Below, in pieces: positions 26,408-35,521 of a stretch of 64,000 nt of DNA. The stretch's first letter is position 1, and every line of letters begins with the position of its first letter. A program made the translations under genes and the position numbers. Origin of the DNA: Amycolatopsis sp. NBC_01488 (GTDB lineage: Bacteria > Actinomycetota > Actinomycetes > Mycobacteriales > Pseudonocardiaceae); contig NZ_CP109434.1 of the NCBI RefSeq assembly GCF_036227105.1, positions 5,055,001 through 5,119,000 on the forward strand, read 5' to 3'. The notes beneath the pieces were generated by a model. It saw only the letters and a list, made by a program, of their open reading frames with translations, had not been told where the DNA came from and ran no database searches.

Positions 26408-27610
26408 ATGGCGAAGTCCGAGAGGCACGCGTTCGGGCTGAACGACAAGGAAGCGTGGTGGGCCGACCCGCTGCCCGATCCGGAGAACAACGGCCCCGAC
26501 CGGGTGCGCTGGCCGATCATGGGCGTGTTCTTCCTGCTGCCGTTCCTGATCCCGGCCACGAAGTCGCTGGCCGCCCGGCCCGAGGTCGACGCCGGGGTCG
26601 TGCTCACCGGCGTGCTGGTGTACGCCTACGCGCTGTGCTACCTGCTGTTCCCGTTCGTCTTCCGCCGGACGCTGCGGGTGAAGCTGGGCTTCGGCATCGG
26701 GATGAACCTGCTGGGGCTCGGCGTGGTCGCGGCGGCTTCGGCGAGCCCGTTCATCCTGCTCTACGGCACGGCGGTGATGGTCTTCCTGTCCCCGGCCGCG
26801 TGGTCGGTGATCGTCGACCTCGCGACGCTGGCGGCCGGGGCGCTGCTGCTGGTCGCGGAGGGCAAGTTCCAGGACGGCTACGGCGACCTGATCACCGTCG
26901 GCTCGGTGACGCTGGCGATGTTCTTCATGGCGAACCTGATCCGCACGGTCCGGCGGCTCGAGCTGGCCAACAAGGAGATCGCCACCCTCGCCGTGACGAA
27001 CGAACGCCAGCGCGTCGCCCGCGACCTGCACGACCTGCTCGGGCACAGCCTCACCACGATCACCGTGAAGGCGGGGCTGGCCCGGCGGGTGCTGGAGAGC
27101 GCCGGCGACATCCCGCGCGCGGTCGAGGAGATCCGCGAGGTCGAGAGCCTCACCCGCAGCGCGCTGTCCGACGTCCGCGCCACCGTGTCGGAATACCGCG
27201 AAGTGTCGCTGTCGGCGGAGCTCGTGGGGGCCCGTGCGGCGCTGCGGGCGGCGGAGATCGACGCCGACCTGCCGCACGCCGTCGACAACGTCCTGCCGGA
27301 GTTCCAGAACACGTTCGGGTATGTCCTGCGCGAAGCCGTGACGAACGTGCTGCGGCACTCCGGGGCCCAGCAGGTGAGGGTCAAGCTGGGTGGCAACTGG
27401 CTGGAGATCGAGGACGACGGCACGGCCACCGAGGTCAAGCCGGGCAACGGCCTGCGCGGGCTCTCCGAGCGGCTCGACGCGGTCGGGGGCACCCTGCGCG
27501 CGTCGCCCCGGCCCGGGGGAGGATTGCTGGTGCGGGCGGAGATCCCGCTGCCGGAACCGCGCGCGGCCACCCCGGCCGTGCGCGCCGAACCCGCGGGAGG
27601 ACTCGCTTGA
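26408..27610 (+). CDS. Sensor histidine kinase (DesK/NarX type, HisKA_3)
   Basis: 400 residues. It has about five to six N-terminal membrane segments, a dimerisation helix with the phospho-acceptor His208 in VARDLHDLLGHSLTTI, and an HATPase domain (REAVTNVLRHS; GNGLRGLSERL). It has no extracellular sensor domain, so it probably senses the membrane or the adjacent transporter. The stop overlaps the regulator start (TTGA). Confidence 0.93.
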   Translation: MAKSERHAFGLNDKEAWWADPLPDPENNGPDRVRWPIMGVFFLLPFLIPATKSLAARPEVDAGVVLTGVLVYAYALCYLLFPFVFRRTLRVKLGFGIGMNLLGLGVVAAASASPFILLYGTAVMVFLSPAAWSVIVDLATLAAGALLLVAEGKFQDGYGDLITVGSVTLAMFFMANLIRTVRRLELANKEIATLAVTNERQRVARDLHDLLGHSLTTITVKAGLARRVLESAGDIPRAVEEIREVESLTRSALSDVRATVSEYREVSLSAELVGARAALRAAEIDADLPHAVDNVLPEFQNTFGYVLREAVTNVLRHSGAQQVRVKLGGNWLEIEDDGTATEVKPGNGLRGLSERLDAVGGTLRASPRPGGGLLVRAEIPLPEPRAATPAVRAEPAGGLA

Positions 27611-28212
27611 TCCGGGTGTTGCTGGCCGACGACCAGGCCATGGTGCGCGGGGCGCTGGCCACCGTGCTCGGCCTCGAAGCGGACATCGAGGTGGTCGGGC
27701 AGGTCGGCTCCGGCGACGAGGTGGTGGCCGCCGCTCGTGAGGTCAAGCCGGACGTCGCCCTGCTGGACGTCCAGATGCCGGGCAAGGACGGCCTGGAGGC
27801 GGCGGCCGACCTGCGGGCCGCGCTGCCGTCGTGCCGGGTGATCATCTGCACGACGTTCGGCCGGCCCGGCTACCTGGCGCGCGCGATGGCGGCGGGCGCG
27901 GCCGGGTTCGTCGTCAAGGACGCCCCGCCCGAGCAGCTCGTCGAGGCCGTCCGGAGAGTCCACAGTGGACTCCGGGTGGTGGACCCGGCGCTGGCCGCCG
28001 AGTCGCTGGCCACCGGCGCCAGCCCGCTCACCGGGCGCGAGCGGGACGTGTTGCGGGAAGCCAAGGACGGCAGCACGGTCGCCGACGTGGCCCGCGCGCT
28101 GCACCTGTCCGAGGGCACCGTGCGCAACCACCTGTCCGCCGCGATCGGCAAGACGGGCGCCCGCACGCGCGCCGAAGCGGTCCGGGTCTCGGAGGAACGC
28201 GGCTGGCTCTGA
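27607..28212 (+). CDS. LuxR/NarL-family response regulator
   Basis: 201 residues if it starts at TTG 27607 (overlap TTGA); a GTG four codons in would shave the first strand. The receiver domain has Asp8-Asp9 and phospho-acceptor Asp54 (ALLDVQMPG). The C-terminal LuxR helix-turn-helix is LTGRERDVLREAKDG and LHLSEGTVRNHLSAAIGK. It pairs with the upstream kinase and likely activates the ABC exporter. Confidence 0.93.
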   Translation: MIRVLLADDQAMVRGALATVLGLEADIEVVGQVGSGDEVVAAAREVKPDVALLDVQMPGKDGLEAAADLRAALPSCRVIICTTFGRPGYLARAMAAGAAGFVVKDAPPEQLVEAVRRVHSGLRVVDPALAAESLATGASPLTGRERDVLREAKDGSTVADVARALHLSEGTVRNHLSAAIGKTGARTRAEAVRVSEERGWL

Positions 28213-28235
28213 GCGGCCCGCGGCCTTCTGACAAG

Positions 28236-28898
28236 ATGGGGCGGGTGGGTACCGTTGAACGCACGAAGCCGACGCGCGCGAGCTGGGCGCGCCGGATCGC
28301 CTTCGGCACGGTCCTCATGCTGGTCGCGCTCGTCGGCGGCACGGCGTTCCGCGTCTGGCAGGTCGCGCGCGAGAACGACCGGACGCCCGCCGACGTCATC
28401 GTGGTGCTGGGCGCGGCGCAGTACAACGGCAAGCCGTCGGACATCTACGCGGCGCGGCTGGTGAAGGCGAAGCAGCTCTACGACTCGGGCGTCGCGAAGA
28501 CGATCGTCACCGCGGGCGGCAAGAAGGCCGAGGACAACTTCACCGAGGCCCGCGCCGGCCAGCTCTGGCTGACCCGGCACGGCGTGCCGTCGGCCGCGAC
28601 GCTGGCGGTCGGGGAGGGCAGCGACACGCTGCGCAGCCTGCGTGCGGTCGCGGACGAGGTCGAGGGACGCGGCTGGCACACGGCGGTGCTGGTCAGCGAC
28701 CCGTGGCACTCCTTCCGGGCCCGGACCATGGCCGACGACCTGGGCCTCGACGCCTGGACCGCCCCGACGCACAGCGGTCCGATCGTGCAGGAACGCGTCA
28801 CGCAGGTGCGCTACATCGTCCGCGAGACCGGCGCGCTGCTCTACTACCGGCTGACCAAGACCCCGGCGGACGACCTCTTCGCCACCTTCCTGGGCTGA
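28236..28898 (+). CDS. YdcF/ElyC-SanA-like DUF218 membrane-anchored protein
   Basis: 220 residues from ATG 28236; a GTG three codons later (28245) is also possible. One N-terminal membrane helix is followed by the DUF218 fold: DVIVVLGAAQYNGKPS, TIVTAGGKKAED and VLVSDPWHSFRA. Family members such as SanA and ElyC affect envelope integrity, but the reaction is unknown. It is 24 bases after the response regulator and may be co-transcribed. Confidence 0.9.
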   Translation: MGRVGTVERTKPTRASWARRIAFGTVLMLVALVGGTAFRVWQVARENDRTPADVIVVLGAAQYNGKPSDIYAARLVKAKQLYDSGVAKTIVTAGGKKAEDNFTEARAGQLWLTRHGVPSAATLAVGEGSDTLRSLRAVADEVEGRGWHTAVLVSDPWHSFRARTMADDLGLDAWTAPTHSGPIVQERVTQVRYIVRETGALLYYRLTKTPADDLFATFLG

Positions 28899-29017
28899 GA
28901 ACCTTCTTCTGGTCAGGACGGCGCCACGGACCGCAGCTCGCCGCTTGCTGCGGCCTCTCGTGCCGGCTGACCAAGGTTCCGCGGCATTTTGTCGGTGGCC
29001 GCGTTTAGGCTGGTCGG

Positions 29018-30292
29018 GTGGACTACACGGAGCACGACACCGCCCGCCTGCTGCCGGAACCGGCGAAGGGCGCGGCGCTGCCCGGCACGCGCGCGGACGG
29101 GCGCAGCGCGTTCTCGCGCGACCGGGCTCGTGTGCTGCACTCGGCGGCGTTGCGGCGGCTCGCCGGCAAGACGCAGGTGGTCGGGCCGGGGGAGGGCGCC
29201 GAGGTCACCGGCGTCCCGCGCACCCGGCTGACGCACTCGCTGGAGGTCGCGCAGATCGGCCGGGGCATCGCCGAGGAACTGGGCGCCGACCCGGATCTCG
29301 CCGACACCGCGGGGCTGGCGCACGACATCGGGCACCCCCCGTTCGGGCACAACGGCGAGCGCGCGCTCGACGAGGTGGCCGCGGCGTGCGGGGGCTTCGA
29401 GGGCAACGCGCAGACGTTGCGCATCCTCACCCGGCTGGAGCCGAAGCTGCTGTCCGCCGAGGGTGACCCGGTGGGGCTCAACCTGACCCGCGCGTGCCTG
29501 GACGCGACCACGAAGTACCCGTGGCCGCGCAAGCCGGGGCAGGCGAAGTACGGCGTGTACGGCGACGACGTCCCGGTGTTCTCCTGGTTCCGTTCCGGGG
29601 CGCCGGTGGAGCGGACCTGCCTGGAAGCCCAGATCATGGACTGGGCGGACGACGTCGCGTACTCGGTGCACGACGTCGAGGACGGCGTGCTGGCCGGCCG
29701 GATCAAGCTGCGCGTGCTCGCCCACCCGGACGAGCGAGCGGCGGTCGCCGAGGCGGCGGCCAAGCACTTCTCGGCGCAGTCGGTGTCCACTTTGGAGGAT
29801 GCGGCGGCGGAGCTGCTGGCGCTGCCCGTGGTGGCGGCCCTGACGTCGGCGGAGCCGGACGGCTCGCCGGGAGCCCAGGTGGCGCTGAAGCGGTTGACGA
29901 GCGAGCTGGTCGGCCGCTTCACGACAGCGGCGGTCACGGGCACCCGCGCGGAGTTCGGCGAGGGGCCGCTGGGGCGTTATCGGGCGCGGCTGTGCGTCCC
30001 GGAGCAGGTCGCGGCGGAGGTGGCGCTGCTGAAGGCGCTGGCCCTGCGGTACGTGATGAGCGACCGCCGTCGGCTGGCGATGCAGGAGGGACAGCGCGAG
30101 CTGCTGGTGGAGCTGGTCCACGCGCTGGCCCGCCGCGCCCCGGAGTTCCTGGACCCGCTGTTCGTCCCGGCCTGGAACGCCGCCCCCGACGACGCCGGCT
30201 TGCTGAGGGTGGTGATCGACCAGGTCGCCTCCCTCACGGACGCGCAGGCCCACACGTGGTACTCGTGGCACGTGACCCGTCACCACCGCTGA
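29018..30292 (+). CDS. dgt: dGTP triphosphohydrolase-like HD-domain protein
   Basis: 424 residues from GTG 29018. HD-superfamily metal ligands lie in [20 protein letters not shown] and [17 protein letters not shown], with a further Asp in [16 protein letters not shown]. It hydrolyses dNTPs to nucleoside and triphosphate, tuning dNTP pools. In M. tuberculosis dgt is followed directly by dnaG; here about 10 kb of accessory genes separates the two. Confidence 0.94.
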   Translation: MDYTEHDTARLLPEPAKGAALPGTRADGRSAFSRDRARVLHSAALRRLAGKTQVVGPGEGAEVTGVPRTRLTHSLEVAQIGRGIAEELGADPDLADTAGLAHDIGHPPFGHNGERALDEVAAACGGFEGNAQTLRILTRLEPKLLSAEGDPVGLNLTRACLDATTKYPWPRKPGQAKYGVYGDDVPVFSWFRSGAPVERTCLEAQIMDWADDVAYSVHDVEDGVLAGRIKLRVLAHPDERAAVAEAAAKHFSAQSVSTLEDAAAELLALPVVAALTSAEPDGSPGAQVALKRLTSELVGRFTTAAVTGTRAEFGEGPLGRYRARLCVPEQVAAEVALLKALALRYVMSDRRRLAMQEGQRELLVELVHALARRAPEFLDPLFVPAWNAAPDDAGLLRVVIDQVASLTDAQAHTWYSWHVTRHHR

Positions 30293-30664
30293 CCGGACCA
30301 AGCAGGCGCTCAGCAAGGCATCACACGTCTCCAGAGGGGCATCGCGCGTGTGTGGAGAGGCATCACGCCGATGCCCGCTCAATCACGCATGATGCCCGCC
30401 CGATCACGTGTGATGCCCGCTCAATCACGTGAGCCGATCCTCGGATGCGCGAAGCGACTGCATGGGTACGCGAGTCGATTCCCGGAGCCGGAGCCGGAGC
30501 CGGAGCCGGTGGCGGGGCCGGGTCCGAGGCTGGGCGGTGGGCGGACCTGGGCGTGTGGTGGTTCTGGCATGCCGTTGTGCGGTTGCGGGCGGGGGATTGT
30601 CACCGGTGGGCGGACTTCCGCGTGGCCGCCCGGTGGGGTGAACCGTTCCGGTACTCTCGCCCGC
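30293..30664. repeat. Repeat-rich gap upstream of the serpin gene
   Basis: 30370-30432 holds three 21-bp tandem copies with consensus GATGCCCGCTCAATCACGTGT. Each junction also forms a dyad with GGCATCAC. Two or three degenerate inverted copies (GGCATCACACG, GGGCATCGCGCG) precede them from about 30325. 30484-30507 is (GGAGCC)4. No coding pattern is seen; the serpin promoter must lie in the last 100 bases. Confidence 0.75.
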
Positions 30665-31756
30665 ATGGCCACGGACAGGCACCTCCGGTTCGCCCTCGCC
30701 GTCCACGCGGCCCTCGGTGCCGGGGGCGGGAACTCCTGTTTCTCGCCGTATTCGGTGGCCAGTGCGCTGACCTTGGCTGCGCGGGCCGCCCGGGGGAAGA
30801 CCCGCGACGAGCTCGTCGCGCTGCTCGGGGATCCCGACCGGCAGACCACCCTGCTGCGGGAGGCCGCGCAGCCGGTCGAAGAGGCACGAGGCGAGCAACC
30901 CGAGGTCGCCGTCTCGAACACGCTGTGGGCCGACGACCGGCTCCCGCTCGAAGACTCCTTCAAGGCCGAGCTGGCCGAATGGCCCGGCGCCGCCGTCGCG
31001 AGCGCGCCCTTCGAAAGCGAGCCCGAAGCCGCGCGCGCCCTGATCAACGAGGACGTCGAGCGCACCACGCGCGGCCTCATCCCGCAGCTGCTGCCGCCCG
31101 GGTCGATCGACCGGGATGTCGCGGCCGTGCTGGTCAATGCGCTCTACCTGAAGGCCGCGTGGAAGCTGCCGTTCCGCGAGGCCAACACCGCTGACGCGCC
31201 GTTCCACGCGCCGTCCGGGACCCGGGACGTGCCGACCATGTGGCTCAGCGAACGCGTCGGCTACGCGCACGCCGCCGGCTGGCAGGCCGTGCGGCTGGTC
31301 GCGGCGGGCGGCTTCCAGGCCGTGGTGCTGCTGCCCGACGGCGACCTCGCCGAAGCCGAAGCGGCCCTCGACCAGGCCGCGTTGACGAACCTGCTCGACG
31401 GAATCGGCTTCAAGCCGGTCGAGCTCGCGCTCCCGAAGATCTCGCTGGACGTCGCCAGCTCGCTCACCGGCGTGCTGCGCGGCCTCGGCGTCCGCACGAT
31501 GTTCACCGACGAGGCCGACCTGAGCGGGCTCTCCCCGGACCCGCGGCTCACCGTGTCCGAGGTGCTGCACCAAGCCGTGCTGCGGGTGGACGAACAGGGC
31601 TTCGAGGGGGCCGCGGCGACCGCGCTGACCATGCGCCTCACCTCGATGATCATCGACGACCCGGTCACCGTGACGGTCGACCGGCCGTTCCTGCTGCTGG
31701 TCCGGCACGCCGGCACCGGGGCCCTCCACTTCCTCGCCAGGGTGGTCGAACCGTGA
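30665..31756 (+). CDS. Serpin-family protease inhibitor
   Basis: 363 residues from ATG 30665, no signal peptide. Typical serpin blocks: NSCFSPYSVASALTLAARAARG, VLVNALYLKAAWKLPF, the shutter and breach strands, and DRPFLLLVRHAGTGALHFLARV. The reactive loop hinge is EQGFEGAAATALTMRLTS. P13-P8 look inhibitory (E-G-A-A-A-T), but P14 is Phe instead of the usual Thr or Ser. Counting 17 residues from the hinge Glu puts P1-P1' at Thr-Ser. It would trap serine or cysteine proteases; the target is unknown. The stop overlaps the next gene (GTGA). Confidence 0.92.
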   Translation: MATDRHLRFALAVHAALGAGGGNSCFSPYSVASALTLAARAARGKTRDELVALLGDPDRQTTLLREAAQPVEEARGEQPEVAVSNTLWADDRLPLEDSFKAELAEWPGAAVASAPFESEPEAARALINEDVERTTRGLIPQLLPPGSIDRDVAAVLVNALYLKAAWKLPFREANTADAPFHAPSGTRDVPTMWLSERVGYAHAAGWQAVRLVAAGGFQAVVLLPDGDLAEAEAALDQAALTNLLDGIGFKPVELALPKISLDVASSLTGVLRGLGVRTMFTDEADLSGLSPDPRLTVSEVLHQAVLRVDEQGFEGAAATALTMRLTSMIIDDPVTVTVDRPFLLLVRHAGTGALHFLARVVEP

Positions 31757-33564
31757 GCTTGAAGTCCGAAGCCGTCCCCGAACTCGTCCCGCCCGCCCCC
31801 GAACCACCCGAAGGCCCGAAGCGCTGGGTGTGGCAGGACTCCGCCATCACCGGCGGGTTCCTGCTGTTCACGATCCTGCTCTACAACGGGCTCTGGTTCG
31901 ACCTCAAGCGCGGCTACCTCTGGAACGGCGCCTCCGACCAGAGCCAGTGGGAGTGGTACTCGACGGTCGTCGCGAAGGCCGTGCTGCACTTCCAGAACCC
32001 GTTCACCACCGACCTGCAGAACTACCCGCTCGGCGTCAACATGGCGGCGAACGCGGCGATGTTCGGCCTCAACATCCCGCTGGCGCCGATCACGCTGACC
32101 TTCGGCGCGACGCTGACGTGGGCGATCGTGCTCACCGCCGGGCTCGCCGGCACCGCGACCGGCTGGTACTGGGTGTTCTCCCGCCACCTGGTGCCCAACC
32201 GCACCGCGGCCGCGATCGGCGGCGCGTTCTGCGGCTTCGCCCCGCCGATGATCTCGCACGGCAACGCGCACCCGAACTTCGTCGTGCTGTTCGTGCTGCC
32301 GTTCATCGCGCTGAAGACGATCCAGATCGCGCACGGCGAACGCCCGGTGCGCAACGGGATCGTGCTCGGGCTGCTCGTCGCGTGGCAGATCCTGCTCGGC
32401 GAAGAACCGCTGATGATCTTCGCGCTGACGTTCGCCGTCTTCGCGATCGCCTACCTGATCCCGCACCGCGGGGAGATCCGCGGCATGCTGGCGCCGCTGG
32501 CCAAGGGGGTGGGCGTCGGCGCGGTCGTCGCGCTGCTGATCGCCGGGTTCCCGCTGTACTGGCAGTTCTTCGGCCCGCAGAGCTTCCACTCGCTGCTGCA
32601 CGGGTCGGCGGGCAACGACACGGCGGCGTTCACGCGCTTCGCGACGCAGTCGATCGCCGGCTCGCCGGACGCGGCCGCGGACGTGTCGATGAACCGCACC
32701 GAGGAGAACGCCTTCTTCGGCTGGCCGCTGATCGTGCTCATGGTGGTGCTCACGATCTGGCTGTGGCGCGACGTCGTCTCGCGGGCGCTGGCGATCACGA
32801 TGTACGTGATGGCCCTCCTTTCGCTGGGCGTCGAAATCACGGTGGCGCACGACGACACCGGCGTGCCCGGGCCGTGGAAGTGGCTGGGGCAGCTGCCGCT
32901 GCTGGACTCGCTGCTCGAGTCCCGGCTCGCGATGGGCTGCATCCCGGTGGTCGGCGGCCTCCTCGCGATCGCCACGCACCGCGTCTGGACGGCGGCCGCC
33001 GAGCAGCGAGAACCCTTGGAGGGCAAGCAACCCTTCCCGCTGCGCATGATCTGGATCGGCGCGGTGGTGGCGGTGCTGCTGCCGATCGCGCCGACGGAGC
33101 TGGTGACGCACGAGCGCCCGCTTTCCCCTCCCTTCTTCGCCGACGGGATCTGGCGCCAGTACGTCGCCCCGGGCGGCTCCCTGGTGCCGGTCCCGCTGCC
33201 GAGCACCGGCGAGGCGGAACCGCTGCACTGGCAGGTCGACGCGGGCCTGGGCTACCCGATGCCCGAGGGCTACTTCGTCGGCCCGACCTCACCGGACGAC
33301 CGCCGCGGCCGCTACGGCGCCGTCCCGCGGCCGACGTCGGACCTGTTCGCCGAGGTCGAGCGCACAGGCCAGGCAGCGGACATCACCGAGGCCGACCGCA
33401 CCCAGGCCCTAGCCGACCTGCGCTACTGGAATGCCGACGTGCTGGTGGTCGGCCCGCGCCAGAACCAGGAAGCGCTGAAGTCCACTGTGGAGCTTCTGCT
33501 GCGCAAGCCGGCGGAGTTCGTCGGCGGGGTGTGGATCTGGGACGTGCGCCCACTGACTCCGTGA
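31753..33564 (+). CDS. GT-C type membrane glycosyltransferase-like protein
   Basis: 603 residues, with about ten to eleven membrane segments. The first extracytoplasmic loop has LWNGASDQSQWEWYS and QNPFTTDLQNYPLGVNMAAN, typical of large GT-C proteins that use polyprenyl-phosphate sugars. The C-terminal 150 residues are extracytoplasmic and end WIWDVRPLTP. Substrate and donor cannot be told. A short remnant of a second copy lies just downstream. Confidence 0.82.
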   Translation: MSLKSEAVPELVPPAPEPPEGPKRWVWQDSAITGGFLLFTILLYNGLWFDLKRGYLWNGASDQSQWEWYSTVVAKAVLHFQNPFTTDLQNYPLGVNMAANAAMFGLNIPLAPITLTFGATLTWAIVLTAGLAGTATGWYWVFSRHLVPNRTAAAIGGAFCGFAPPMISHGNAHPNFVVLFVLPFIALKTIQIAHGERPVRNGIVLGLLVAWQILLGEEPLMIFALTFAVFAIAYLIPHRGEIRGMLAPLAKGVGVGAVVALLIAGFPLYWQFFGPQSFHSLLHGSAGNDTAAFTRFATQSIAGSPDAAADVSMNRTEENAFFGWPLIVLMVVLTIWLWRDVVSRALAITMYVMALLSLGVEITVAHDDTGVPGPWKWLGQLPLLDSLLESRLAMGCIPVVGGLLAIATHRVWTAAAEQREPLEGKQPFPLRMIWIGAVVAVLLPIAPTELVTHERPLSPPFFADGIWRQYVAPGGSLVPVPLPSTGEAEPLHWQVDAGLGYPMPEGYFVGPTSPDDRRGRYGAVPRPTSDLFAEVERTGQAADITEADRTQALADLRYWNADVLVVGPRQNQEALKSTVELLLRKPAEFVGGVWIWDVRPLTP

Positions 33565-33603
33565 CCGCTCGGTACGCGAGACGTGCTTCGGCGCGCACGA
33601 TGG

Positions 33604-33666
33604 GCCACCCAGGTTGATTTCGCCGCCTGAGCGCGGATCTGGAGCGTGCGCCCGCCGGCGCCGTGA
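33604..33666 (+). pseudogene. Remnant C-terminus of a tandem copy of the GT-C gene
   Basis: In the frame ending at TGA 33666, the read-through is ATQVDFAA*ARIWSVRPPAP*. It aligns with the intact gene's end RKPAEFVGGVWIWDVRPLTP*. The spacing between the two stops is 102 bases, and the nucleotides around both stops are also alike (GGATCTGG..CGTGCGCCC..CCGTGACCGC). An internal TGA and loss of everything upstream make it a scrap of a lost tandem paralogue. Confidence 0.65.
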
Positions 33667-33798
33667 CCGCGGGACGTGGTTTGGCGCGTGCGACCTGGCG
33701 GTCGTTGCCGCGCTTGGGCGGCTGGTCCTGCCGCCCGGCTGCGGATCCCGCGCGCCGTCGCCTTCACCGGTGGGGCGCGACCGACTCGCGCGAAGCGA

Positions 33799-34473
33799 TC
33801 ACACGGCCTCCACCAGGACCCGTGCCAGCTCGGCCGGTTGCGAAAACATCGGCCAGCGACCGGTGTCCATCTCCACCAGCTCCCAGCGCTCGCTCTCGAG
33901 CAGCTTCACGACGTCCGGGCTCGGGGTCTCGCCGTCGAGGAGGCACTTGATGTACGTCGCCGGGATCTCGCCGAGCGAACCGCTCACCTCCGCCGGCTCG
34001 GTCAGGGACGCCGCCGGGTGCGGGGTCGATCCGCCGACTACGCGGGCGATCTGCTCGTCCGAAAGTCCTTGGCCCGCATAGTCTTCCGCCGTCAGCGGTG
34101 GCCAGTAGCCGCGGTCGGTGAGCGCGGAAACCTGGGCGGCGCTCCACGTCGATGTGAACGACTCGCCGTCGGCCGGGACGTTCGAGTCGACGAACACCGC
34201 GCGTTTCAGCCGGTTCCCGATCCGCTCGGCCGCCTGCCCCACCGGGATGCCGGAGTAGCTGTGCCCCACCACCACGACCTCCCGAAAGCCCGAGGCGACC
34301 TCGACGATGTCGCGCACGTGGGTTCGCTGCCCGGCCGGCACATCGCGCCGTTCGGCGAGGCCCGACAGCGTCACCGGGTGCACGCCGTGCCCGGCCGCGC
34401 GCAGCGCCGGTGCCACGTCGTCCCAGGCCCACGCGCCGAGCCAAGCCCCTGCCACCAAAACGAATTCAGCCAT
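33799..34473 (-). CDS. Alpha/beta-fold hydrolase
   Basis: 224 residues from ATG 34473. The N-terminal strand is FVLVAGAWLGAWAWDDVAP, and the nucleophile elbow is VVVGHSYSG (Ser about residue 73). The Asp/His of the triad are less clear; the terminus DTGRWPMFSQPAELARVL has no obvious catalytic His, where relatives often have GHxPxxSxP. That absence may mean low or altered activity. It is divergent from the DinB-type gene at 34524. Confidence 0.88.
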   Translation of the reverse strand: MAEFVLVAGAWLGAWAWDDVAPALRAAGHGVHPVTLSGLAERRDVPAGQRTHVRDIVEVASGFREVVVVGHSYSGIPVGQAAERIGNRLKRAVFVDSNVPADGESFTSTWSAAQVSALTDRGYWPPLTAEDYAGQGLSDEQIARVVGGSTPHPAASLTEPAEVSGSLGEIPATYIKCLLDGETPSPDVVKLLESERWELVEMDTGRWPMFSQPAELARVLVEAV

Positions 34474-34523
34474 GATCGGAAACCTAGCGGAGGGGTCCGA
34501 CAGTTTCGGTAGAGTCGGCGCCC

Positions 34524-35063
34524 GTGACCACCACGGACGACCAGGGGCGGACCGAGCCGCCCGTCGGCGGCGACGAAGCCGCGACGCTGCTCGGCTTCCT
34601 CGACTTCCACCGCGACACGCTGGCCTGGAAGTGCGCCGGACTGGACGCGGCCGGCCTGCGCGCGACGCACCCGCCGTCCACGATGACGTTGGGCGGCCTG
34701 CTCAAGCACCTCGCGTACGTCGAGGACTACTGGTTCTCCTGTGTCCTGTTCGACCGCGAGCCGGCGGCGCCGTGGAACGCCGTCGACTGGCGGGAAACCC
34801 CGGACTGGGACTGGGATTCCGCCGTCGACGACACCCCGGAGCAGCTGAGTGAACTGTGGCAGGACGCGGTCGCACGATCCCGCGAGCGCTATGCGGAGGC
34901 GCTGGCGAACGGCGGTCTCGCGCAGCCTTCGAAGCACACGCGGCGGGACGGCAGCACGCCGAGCCTGCGCTGGATCCTGGTCCACCTGATCGAGGAGTAC
35001 TGCCGCCACAACGGCCACGCCGACCTCATCCGCGAGTCGATCGACGGCAGCACGGGCGAGTAG
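34524..35063 (+). CDS. DinB-like (DUF664) four-helix protein
   Basis: 179 residues from GTG 34524. Metal-binding histidines of the DinB/YfiT fold are in LGGLLKHLAYVEDYW and LVHLIEEYCRHNGHADLIRE. DUF664 members include thiol-dependent (mycothiol/bacillithiol) S-transferase relatives, so a mycothiol-linked role is possible in an actinomycete. It stands alone between divergent and convergent neighbours. Confidence 0.9.
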   Translation: MTTTDDQGRTEPPVGGDEAATLLGFLDFHRDTLAWKCAGLDAAGLRATHPPSTMTLGGLLKHLAYVEDYWFSCVLFDREPAAPWNAVDWRETPDWDWDSAVDDTPEQLSELWQDAVARSRERYAEALANGGLAQPSKHTRRDGSTPSLRWILVHLIEEYCRHNGHADLIRESIDGSTGE

Positions 35064-35132
35064 GTTCAGGCCGCCGGGCCAGCGCACGCGCGTCCGTCGT
35101 CGAGGACGACCTGGCGCAGCCGCGGGACGCGG

Positions 35133-35483
35133 TCAGCCACGGCGGTGGGCGATCTGGAAGACGTTGCCGAACGGGTCGCGGACCATCGCGCGCCGGTCGC
35201 CGTAGGGCGTGTTCGTCGGCGCTTCGATGCTTGTCGCGCCGCAGTCCAGGGCCCGGCGGTACGTCGCGTCCGCGTCGGCGACGTACACGTAGAGGAACGC
35301 GGGGAAGAGCGCGCGTTCGCCTTCGGCCGACACCATGAGGAGCGAGTCGCCGATGCGGATCTCGGCGGGCCGCCCATCCTCGGCCTCCCCGGTGGCGCCG
35401 AAGACCGTGCGCAGGAACGCGACGGCGGCGACGAGATCGCTCACCACCATCCGCGGGATCACCGTCTGGAAACCCGGAGTCAT
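35133..35483 (-). CDS. VOC-superfamily (glyoxalase-like) protein
   Basis: 116 residues from ATG 35483. Two beta-alpha-beta-beta-beta halves: VIPRMVVSDLVAAVAFLRTVFGA and FLYVYVADADATYRRALDCGA, ending in RDPFGNVFQIA. The usual metal ligands (His/Glu) are partly missing, which is common in resistance-type or binding-only VOC proteins. The substrate is unknown. Confidence 0.9.
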   Translation of the reverse strand: MTPGFQTVIPRMVVSDLVAAVAFLRTVFGATGEAEDGRPAEIRIGDSLLMVSAEGERALFPAFLYVYVADADATYRRALDCGATSIEAPTNTPYGDRRAMVRDPFGNVFQIAHRRG

Positions 35484-35521
35484 AACCGCACACCCAAGCC
35501 GGTTCCGGGCGTGATCACAAG

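Noticed and set aside
30370-30432. Possible CRISPR array
   Set aside because: Only three 21-bp units, directly abutting without spacers, and no cas genes nearby.
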